Made by a program: the position numbers and the translations under genes. Of a stretch of 64,000 nucleotides of DNA, positions 34,338-40,896 are shown one piece after another (position 1 is the first letter of the stretch; every line of letters starts with the position of its first letter). The stretch spans positions 1 to 64,000 of the forward strand of contig VGZG01000006.1 of NCBI GenBank assembly GCA_016872675.1, given 5' to 3'. The notes beneath the pieces are model-generated. The model searched no databases, was not told the origin of the DNA, and saw only the letters and a list, made by a program, of their open reading frames with translations. The stretch is from Planctomycetota bacterium. Lineage in GTDB: Bacteria; Planctomycetota; UBA1135; UBA2386.

Positions 34338-34772
34338 TTCGCTCTTTCTTTCGCCGCGGCGGCGATCGGCAGCGGAGGGCTGCCGGTCGTCGCCGCGGCG
34401 GACTTTGCGGCGAGCGCGTTGGCGACGAACTACGCCGCGGACGACGAGCGCGCGGCGCCGGGGCGCGACGCTGACATGGCTGACTGCCGACAAGTCGGCG
34501 TCGCCGCTCGCACTGGCCAACCGCGTGACGTCGCAGCTGTCGGCGTACAGACGGGCAGCGGCGGAACCCGGCCACGTCCCCGGCGTCAGGACCGGCGGCG
34601 ACACCGTTGGAGCGAGGTCGAGCCGGAACCCGCCGCCGCGCCGCCCGTGGGCGCTGCGTTCGGGCGATAGCACAACGCAGGGCATCCCATGATAAGGCGC
34701 GCCGGTCGCCGCTTTCGCTGCTCGCCGTCCGTATGCTCTGTCGCGCGCCAATTCCGGCGCCCACGGAGCCCT
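34338..34772. other. 435-bp region without a supported gene
   Basis: The plus-strand frame at 34335-34670 starts with a hydrophobic stretch but soon becomes Arg/Pro-rich and lacks normal codon periodicity, so I do not call it. The stretch lies between a terminator and the thioredoxin-like selenoprotein gene and must hold that gene's promoter. A GGAG sequence at 34765-34768 is a plausible ribosome-binding site for the ATG at 34773. Confidence 0.4.
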
Positions 34773-35636
34773 ATGAACCGTCCCATCGTCGCCCTCGCCG
34801 CGCTATGCACCGCGGCCTGGGCCCTAGCCCAGGATCCTGCGCCGACCGCGGCCCCGAAGCGCCTGAGCGTCGTCGCCGACGCGCTCGCCGCGGCGAAGCT
34901 CGAGAACAAGCGTGTGCTGGTCCACTGGCTCGGCGACGGCGAAGCCGGCGCCGCGATCGGCAAGGCGCTCAAGCGCGCACCGCTGAGCCGACAGTTGCTT
35001 TACGAGTTCATGCAGGCGCCGCTGGCCTCGGCCGACGACGCCAAGGCGTTCGGTCTCGGCGACGCGCCCGCACTCGCCGTGCTCGACGCCGATGGCAAGC
35101 AGCTGGCCGCGTTCGCCGCCACGGACCTCGCGCCGTTCGACGCCGGCAAGCTGGCCGAGCAGTTGAAGGCGCATCACGCCGCGCCGCTCGACGCGCAGGC
35201 GTTGCTCGACGCTGCGTTCGCTGCGGCCAAGAAGGACGGCAAGCGCGTGTTCGTTCACTTCGACGCGCCGTGGTGAGGCTGGTGCAAAGTGCTCGAGGAG
35301 TTCCTCGGGCGACCTGAAGTGCACAAGCGCATGCAGCTCGACTACGTCGTGCTCGAGCTCGACACCGACCGCATGACCCACGGCAAGGCGATCTACGACC
35401 GCATGAAGGCGGGTCGCAACGGCGGCCTGCCGTGGCTGATCGTTGTCGACAACGCCGGCAAGGAGCTGATCACCGGCATCGGACCCAAGGGCAACATCGG
35501 CGCGCCAGTGCAACCCGAGGAGTGCGAGCACTTCGTCGCCATGCTGCGCGCGACGAAGCAGCGTCTGACCGACGACGACGTGGCGACGATCGCCGCCGAG
35601 CTCGAAGCGCACGCCAAGTCAAAGCGCCGCAAGTGA
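34773..35636 (+). CDS. Candidate selenoprotein: secreted two-domain thioredoxin-like protein with UGWC active site
   Basis: The frame from ATG 34773 meets a TGA at 35274-35276 and continues in the same phase to 35636. Read through, it gives 287 residues with the TGA as residue 168. The signal peptide is MNRPIVALAALCTAAWALAQ. Residues 25-125 form a degenerate thioredoxin-like domain lacking the Cys pair (VLVHWLGDGEAG). Residues 140-287 form a second one: KRVFVHFDAPW-U-GWCKVLEEFL, with cis-Pro in GGLPWLIVVDNAGKEL. The TGA falls exactly on the first Cys of a CGWC motif, the usual place for selenocysteine, and a SECIS-like hairpin follows at 35291. The alternative is a TGC-to-TGA mutation or sequencing error. 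Its stop overlaps the next start (GTGA). Confidence 0.83.
35291..35310 (+). promoter_or_regulatory. Bacterial SECIS-like hairpin downstream of the UGA codon
   Basis: GCTCGAGG (35291-35298) pairs with CCTCGGGC (35303-35310), eight pairs including one G-U, around the loop AGUU. An outer stem GTGCA/TGCAC (35282-35286 with 35320-35324) can enclose it. The loop begins 22 bases after the UGA and has G among its first two bases. This fits the published general description of bacterial SECIS elements: a hairpin inside the coding region, with the loop some 16-37 bases downstream and a G at the start of the loop. Confidence 0.62.
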
Positions 35637-37168
35637 CGCCGGCCACGCGCGCCGTCGCCGCCGCCGTCGCCCTCTGCTGCTGGCTCGGCCGCGCGATGTG
35701 GCCCGGCGAAATCGACGCCGGCAACCTCGGCCTTGCGCTCGGCGGCTTCGCGCCGGTGGCGCACCACCCGCAGCCGCCGGGCTACCTGTTCCACGTCGTG
35801 CTCGGCAAGGTCTTCGCTGCCTTGGTCGGCGACGCCCACCGCGGGCTCGCGCTGCAGGCGGCGGTCACCGCCGGTCTCGGCGCGCTCGCCATCGCGGCCT
35901 TGGCGCGGCGGTGCCTTGGCGGCGGACTCGCGCCGTGGCTCGCGCTTGCAATCGGCTGCACGCCGGTCGTGCTCTACATGGGCGGCGACGCGCTCAGTGG
36001 CATCGACGCGCTCGGGCTCGGCGCGCTCGCCACGCTGCTGCTCGTGCGCGCGGCCGGCGGTGAAGGGCGCGCGTTCGCAGCGGCGTCGCTGCTGCTCGGC
36101 CTCGCCGGCGGCTTCCGTCCCGACGTGACGATCCTGCTCGCCGTCGCGTGGCTCGTCGCCGCGCGGCCCTACGGCTGGGCCCAGCGCGCCGGCGGCGCCG
36201 TACTGCTGCTCGTCGGCGCGCTGACGTGGCTCTTGTTGACGGTCATCGCGTGCGGCGGCGTCGGACCGTTGGTCGCCGCGTGCGGCTACGTGCAGCCGAT
36301 CCTCGACCGCGAGGCGCTGTGGCGCGACGGCACGCTCGAACGCCAGGCCGCGACCTTGTGGCGCATCGGCTGGGCCGTGCTGCTCGGCGGCGGGCCGGCG
36401 CTGGCGTTTGGCCTGTGCCTGTGGCCGCTGCGGCGCGCCGCGGTGGCGCAGGCCCTGCCGGTCGCGACGCGCGCCGTGCTGCACGCCGCCGCGTGGCCGC
36501 CGCTGCTGCTGCTGGCGCTGACGTTCTGCCACAAGAAGGCGTACCTCTTCGCCGCGCTGCCAGCGCTCGCCGTGCTCGCCGCCGCGTCGTGGCGCTCGTT
36601 GCTGCGCGAACGCGCGGTCGCCGCGCTGCACGCCGTCGGCGCCGCGGCGGGCCTGCTGGCGTGGCTGCTGCTGCCAGCGGCTACCTCGCGGCAAGCCGAC
36701 GCCGACGGCTTCGGCCGCGCGCACGAAGCGCTGCCGTGGCTGGATCGCCTGTCATGGCAGCCGCTCGAGCACACGCTCGCGTCGCGCCGCGCGATGGACG
36801 CGCGCTACGACGAACTCGCTCACCAGATCCGGCGCGCACACGAGCAAGGCCAGCGCGTCGCCGTCGTCAGCCACCCGCCCGACCCGATCGACCTGCGGCC
36901 ACTCGGCCTGATGGCGCCCGCCATCACCGTCGTCGAGCTCGACGGCACACCCGGCGCGTGGCGCCGCGTCCGTATTGGCAAGGGCGCGAGCGAACACGTG
37001 ATCGCGCCCGACGGTGACGGCCGCGTCGCCGTCGACGCCGACGTCGTCATCGCCTGCGTCGGCTGGGACAAGGCCTGGGCGGCGCAGCTACAGCAGGCCG
37101 GCGCGCAGTTGGTGATGGCGGCGCCGACGGTGGTGTTCGCGATCGCGAACGGGCCCGTGCGCTGGTGA
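35633..37168 (+). CDS. GT-C type membrane glycosyltransferase-like protein
   Basis: 511 residues from a GTG overlapping the selenoprotein stop, so probably translated together with it. The first membrane helix is followed by a short acidic loop GEIDAGNLGLALGGFAPVAHHPQPPGYLFHV. The acidic residues followed by a PPGY motif are typical of GT-C enzymes, which move sugars from lipid carriers on the outer face of the membrane. About ten helices follow (for example RAGGAVLLLVGALTWLLLTV). The C-terminal 130 residues are soluble and include VAVVSHPPDPIDLRPLGL and VDADVVIACVGWDKAWAAQL. The overall architecture is like the GT39-like protein at 22983, but there is no close sequence match. The sugar and acceptor are unknown. 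Confidence 0.72.
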   Translation: MTPATRAVAAAVALCCWLGRAMWPGEIDAGNLGLALGGFAPVAHHPQPPGYLFHVVLGKVFAALVGDAHRGLALQAAVTAGLGALAIAALARRCLGGGLAPWLALAIGCTPVVLYMGGDALSGIDALGLGALATLLLVRAAGGEGRAFAAASLLLGLAGGFRPDVTILLAVAWLVAARPYGWAQRAGGAVLLLVGALTWLLLTVIACGGVGPLVAACGYVQPILDREALWRDGTLERQAATLWRIGWAVLLGGGPALAFGLCLWPLRRAAVAQALPVATRAVLHAAAWPPLLLLALTFCHKKAYLFAALPALAVLAAASWRSLLRERAVAALHAVGAAAGLLAWLLLPAATSRQADADGFGRAHEALPWLDRLSWQPLEHTLASRRAMDARYDELAHQIRRAHEQGQRVAVVSHPPDPIDLRPLGLMAPAITVVELDGTPGAWRRVRIGKGASEHVIAPDGDGRVAVDADVVIACVGWDKAWAAQLQQAGAQLVMAAPTVVFAIANGPVRW

Positions 37169-37229
37169 GGTCGCGGCGGCGGCGCGCCCACGCAGGCTGG
37201 CCGCAGCGGAGCCTGCTGCCACGCACCCC

Positions 37230-38684
37230 TCACCCGCCCGCGAACAACCCCATCGCCTTCTTCGCCGTCATCGCCACACCCCAGCCGAGCGGCGCGAGCA
37301 CCAGACCCCACGTCGCGGCGAGCAGCGCCCATGGCTTGGGCGCCGGGGTGACGACGACGTCGCCCAGCGCCCGCGTCGCTCCCGCCGCCATCCGCGCGCG
37401 CGGCACCAACGCATTGGCGACGAAGCCCACGGCGAGCAGCGCGACGAGCGCGTACAGCACCGCCGAATAGGCGTCGGCAGGCTGCACGCCGGCGGCGACC
37501 TGCGCCTCCCGCGCATAGGTCACCGCGCTCGGGCCAGCGATCGCGGCGAGCGACCACGCCGTCAGCAGGCGGCCGTGGATCGCGCCGACCTGCACGGTGC
37601 CGAACAAATCGCGCAGGTACGCCGGCACGGTCGCAAAGCCGCCGCCGTACATGCTGAGGATGACGCAGCTCGCCAGCACGAACAGGCCCTGCGCGTCCCA
37701 CGCCGCGCTCGCCGGCAGCAGCGCGTACAGCGCCATGCCAAGCCCGAGGTAGAGCGCGTACGTGGCCTTGCGACCGAGCCGGTCCGACGCCGACGACCAG
37801 ACGAAGCGGCCGACGAGGTTGAACAGGCTGATCAGTCCGACGAAGCCGGCGGCGGCGTCGGGGCTGGCGGCGAACATCTCCTGCATCATCGGCGAGGCCA
37901 TGCCGAGCACGCCGATGCCGGCGGTGACGTTGGCGAACAGCACGATCCACACGAGCCAGAACGGCTTGGTGCGGATCGCCTCGGCCGCGGTCATGCCTTC
38001 GCTGCTGGCCGCCATCGCGCCCGCCGGCGCGAAGCCGGGCGGCGGCACGCGCACGAGCGCGGCGCCAAACGCCATCAGCGCGCCATAGATCACGCCCATC
38101 GCGACGAACGTCTGCCAGATGCCTGGCACGCCCGGCGCGCGGAACGCCGCCATCAGTTCCATGGCGAGCGGCGAGCCAACCATCGCGCCGCCGCCAAACC
38201 CCATGATCGCGAGCCCAGTCGCCATGCCGGGCCGATCAGGAAACCACTTGAGCAGCGTCGAGACCGGCGCAATGTAGCCAAGCCCGAGGCCCACTCCGCC
38301 GAGCCCGCCGTAGCCGAGCAGCAGCAGCGGCAGCGAGTGCCACGCGACGCCGAGCGCAGCCACGAGGAAGCCGCCGCCAAAGCAGCACGCCGCGGCGGCC
38401 ATCGTCTTGCGCGGGCCGATGCGTTCGACCCACGGACCGAACACGGCCGCCGACAAGCCGAGGCAGAAGAACGCCAGATTGAACGTCCAAATCGTGGCCG
38501 ACATCGGCCAATCACCGGCCGCCGGCGCGTCGCCGCCGAGCAACTGCGTCAGCGGCTTGTTGAACACGCTGAACGCATACGCCTGCCCGATCGACAGATG
38601 CACGGCGAGCGCGGCGGGCGGCACGAGCCAGCGCGACCAGCCGGGGCTTGCGACGGTGCGAACGCGGTCGAGGCAGGCGAACAC
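37230..38684 (-). CDS. MFS transporter, oxalate/formate antiporter (OFA) type
   Basis: 484 residues from a GTG at 38684, with twelve membrane segments. The first helix region VHLSIGQAYAFSVFNKPLT, the loop ERIGPRKTMAAAACCFGGGF, KWFPDRPGMATGLAIMGFGGGAMV and KPFWLVWIVLFANVTAGIGV are characteristic of the OxlT-like OFA family. Members exchange small carboxylates across the cytoplasmic membrane. Substrate cannot be read from the sequence. In-frame codons upstream of 38684 lack membrane character, which is why the later start is preferred. It is convergent with the GT-C gene and divergent from the GIDE-LemA gene. Confidence 0.87.
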   Translation of the reverse strand: MFACLDRVRTVASPGWSRWLVPPAALAVHLSIGQAYAFSVFNKPLTQLLGGDAPAAGDWPMSATIWTFNLAFFCLGLSAAVFGPWVERIGPRKTMAAAACCFGGGFLVAALGVAWHSLPLLLLGYGGLGGVGLGLGYIAPVSTLLKWFPDRPGMATGLAIMGFGGGAMVGSPLAMELMAAFRAPGVPGIWQTFVAMGVIYGALMAFGAALVRVPPPGFAPAGAMAASSEGMTAAEAIRTKPFWLVWIVLFANVTAGIGVLGMASPMMQEMFAASPDAAAGFVGLISLFNLVGRFVWSSASDRLGRKATYALYLGLGMALYALLPASAAWDAQGLFVLASCVILSMYGGGFATVPAYLRDLFGTVQVGAIHGRLLTAWSLAAIAGPSAVTYAREAQVAAGVQPADAYSAVLYALVALLAVGFVANALVPRARMAAGATRALGDVVVTPAPKPWALLAATWGLVLAPLGWGVAMTAKKAMGLFAGG

Positions 38685-38960
38685 GCAGCGCAGTCTAGTC
38701 GTCCGCGCCGCCCCACAAGCGCGCCAGGTTGCGGTAGCTGGCGTCGAACGCCGACAGCATCGAAATCCGCGGCGCAAAGTGGTCGTCGCCGCGATGACGC
38801 CGAGGTCGTCGCGGCGTGCCATCGCGTCGGCGAAGGATGCGAAGCCGGCGCGGGTTTCGAACTACAGGCGCACGGCGCGCGCAGGCCCGGTCGCGGCGAC
38901 GGCGCGCCACGGGCAAACCCCGTCTTGTCCGCAGGCGCCGCGCGCGGTCCGATCCCGCCC

Positions 38961-40184
38961 ATGCTCGCCGCGCTGACGCCCGAGGAGATCGCCGCCATCG
39001 TGCTCGGCGTCGGCGTGCTCGCGGGCTGGGGCTTCGCGACAGCGATGCGCCGCCGCGATCACACGACCTTCGTGCTGGCGCGCGCGCCGCAGCTGCCGGT
39101 GCGCGCGCTCGCGGCGCACGACGACGCGTGGCTGCGCGGCGAAGTGCGCTCGCCGTCGCCGTTGCGGTGCCCGTGGTTCGACGTGCGCTGCGTCGCCTAT
39201 CACTACGAGATCGAGAAGAAGGTCACGCGCATCGTCAAGGACAGCAACGGCAAGACGCGCACCGAGGAGAGCTGGGAGTCCGAGTACACCGAGTCGAACA
39301 CGGTCGACTTCGACCTGCACGATGGCGAGACCGTACGCGTCGCGCTGTGCGAAGGCAGCAACGAGGCAATGGAGTCGACGGGCACGGACTACGAAGGCTC
39401 GCGCCGCCGCCACTCCGCCACCGTGCTGCCACTCGGCGCGACCGTCAGCGCGCTCGGCGTGCTGCGCGACGACCGCACCTTCGGGCCAATGGCCGAAGTG
39501 CCGCTGATCGTCACGCCGGCGACGCGCGAGCAGCGCGTGCGCTCGTCGGCCAACAGCGAGAACTGGTTCTTCTTCTTCGCGATGTTCTTCCCATGGGCCG
39601 GGCTCACGGTCGCCGCGGCGCTGGCGCAGAACGCGCGCGTCTGGCAGGACTGGCTCGTGCCGGCGGCGATCGGCCTGCTCGCAGTCGTCCCGCAATGGTG
39701 GCTGCTGACGCACAACCGGCTGATCCGCCTGCGGCAACAGGTGAAGACGGCGCAGAAGCAGGCGGGCGTCGAGTTGGCGATGCGCGCCGACCTCGTGCCC
39801 AACCTCGTCGGCGTCGTGCGGGCCTACGCCGAGCACGAACGCGAGCTCCTGGAGCGACTCGCGGCGATCCGCGTCGGCGACGACCTCGACCGCGAGGTGC
39901 GCGAGGAACGCGCCACAGCGGCGACGGCTCGATCCGTACTGCTGCTGCACGAGCGCCATCCGGAGCTGCGCGCCGACACGCTGTACCGCGATCTGCACGA
40001 ACGCCTGTGGGCGATCGAGGAGAAGATCGCCCACGCGCGCAGTTTCTACAACGACATCGTGACCGAGTGGAACGACCGCATCGCGCAGTTCCCGTCGTCG
40101 ATGGTCGCTGGCCTGTGCCGCTACGCCGAAGCGCCGCTGTTCGCCGCCGAGATCGACGAGAAGCTGCCGCCGCGGTTGTCCTGA
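38961..40184 (+). CDS. GIDE-domain / LemA-domain fusion membrane protein
   Basis: 407 residues. It begins with one membrane helix (EIAAIVLGVGVLAGWGFATAM), then a GIDE-like domain (about 35-190: TFVLARAPQLPVRALAAHDD, FDVRCVAYHYEIEKKVTRIV and TVRVALCEGSN). In eukaryotes this domain is found in mitochondrial E3 ligases of the MUL1 type. Two membrane helices follow at about 200-245. The last 155 residues are a LemA domain with coiled helices (NRLIRLRQQVKTAQKQAGVELAMRADLVPNLVGVVRAYAEHE). Such fusions are known in bacteria; their function is unknown, with links to envelope quality control proposed for LemA. The ATG follows the codons for RGPIPP and gives a membrane-first protein. Confidence 0.83.
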   Translation: MLAALTPEEIAAIVLGVGVLAGWGFATAMRRRDHTTFVLARAPQLPVRALAAHDDAWLRGEVRSPSPLRCPWFDVRCVAYHYEIEKKVTRIVKDSNGKTRTEESWESEYTESNTVDFDLHDGETVRVALCEGSNEAMESTGTDYEGSRRRHSATVLPLGATVSALGVLRDDRTFGPMAEVPLIVTPATREQRVRSSANSENWFFFFAMFFPWAGLTVAAALAQNARVWQDWLVPAAIGLLAVVPQWWLLTHNRLIRLRQQVKTAQKQAGVELAMRADLVPNLVGVVRAYAEHERELLERLAAIRVGDDLDREVREERATAATARSVLLLHERHPELRADTLYRDLHERLWAIEEKIAHARSFYNDIVTEWNDRIAQFPSSMVAGLCRYAEAPLFAAEIDEKLPPRLS

Positions 40185-40283
40185 GGCTGCGCCGCGCTCA
40201 TGTGTCGTCGATCAGGTTGGTGGGCATGGCGAGGGTCGCCGTGCGCACGCTAACGTTTGCCGCGAACGTCCACACGAACTCCA

Positions 40284-40793
40284 ATGCGCCATCCGCTCTT
40301 CGCCGGCTTCGTCGCCTTCGCCGCCCTCGTCGCCGCCTGCTCGTCGATCGAGACGCCCGCGACGCCGTCCGCCCCCGCCACCCCGAACCAGCCGTCGACC
40401 GACGTCGTCCCCGCCGCGCCGACTGCGGCCGCCGCCACCGCGATCGCGACGACCAACGACGCCAAGCCGAAGAACCTCAAGTCGGCGATGAAGGGCATCG
40501 AGGACGACTGGAAGCTCATCGAGAAGGGCCTCGCAGCCGCGACCCCGGAGCTGCCGGCGATGGCCAAGGCCGCCGAACGCGTCGCCGCGGTGATGAAGCT
40601 CGGCTACGACCCGTTCGAGGACAAGGAAGTGCCGAACTTCGCGCAGCTCGCGCGCGAGTCGGAAGCGGCGTTCGTCGACCTCGCCAAGAAGGCTGCCGCC
40701 GGCGACGCCGCCGGCGTCAAGGCGATGGCCAAGACGCTGCAGCCACAGCACTGCGCGCGCTGCCACGACGCATACGAGGAAGTGCACGGCTGA
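40284..40793 (+). CDS. Cytochrome c'-like monoheme lipoprotein
   Basis: 169 residues. MRHPLFAGFVAFAALVAACSS is a signal peptide ending in a lipobox (LVAAC), so the protein is probably a lipoprotein. A Pro/Ala/Thr linker runs to about residue 60, followed by four helices (LKSAMKGIEDDWKLIEKGLA, LPAMAKAAERVAAVMKLG, FAQLARESEAAFVDLAKKAA, AGVKAMAKTLQ). One heme-binding CARCH sits near the very C-terminus (HCARCHDAYEEVHG). This arrangement, a helical bundle with the heme motif on the last helix, is that of class II cytochromes (c'/c556). The axial ligand is not identifiable, so electron transfer and gas binding are both possible. Confidence 0.82.
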   Translation: MRHPLFAGFVAFAALVAACSSIETPATPSAPATPNQPSTDVVPAAPTAAAATAIATTNDAKPKNLKSAMKGIEDDWKLIEKGLAAATPELPAMAKAAERVAAVMKLGYDPFEDKEVPNFAQLARESEAAFVDLAKKAAAGDAAGVKAMAKTLQPQHCARCHDAYEEVHG

Positions 40794-40896
40794 GCCGCGC
40801 AAGCGCCCGGCAAAGTCGTGCCCAGGGCCTGACTCACCCGGGTTGGCCGCCGTCGCAGCCACGGCACCGCACGTCCCGCGCCAGCGCGGCGCAGCG

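Noticed and set aside
34335-34670. Plus-strand open frame after the protease terminator
   Set aside because: Starts with a hydrophobic run but turns into Arg/Pro-rich sequence with no codon periodicity; it begins inside the terminator hairpin.
30756-34751. 1331-residue open frame on the minus strand opposite the S8 protein gene
   Set aside because: It is Arg/Val/Ala-rich with no domain, mirrors the codon structure of the plus-strand gene, and spans its terminator and promoter. Very GC-rich DNA produces such shadows.
37193-37219. GCAGGCT...AGCCTGC hairpin between convergent genes at 37.2 kb
   Set aside because: The 7-bp stem with a loop of about 11 bases and no T run is too weak to call as a terminator.
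38695-38916. Possible broken gene on the minus strand before the MFS gene
   Set aside because: Two short segments (FETRAGFASFADAMARRDDLG and RISMLSAFDASYRNLARLW) look protein-like in different frames, but there is a stop immediately before the first and no recognisable family, so a pseudogene cannot be supported.
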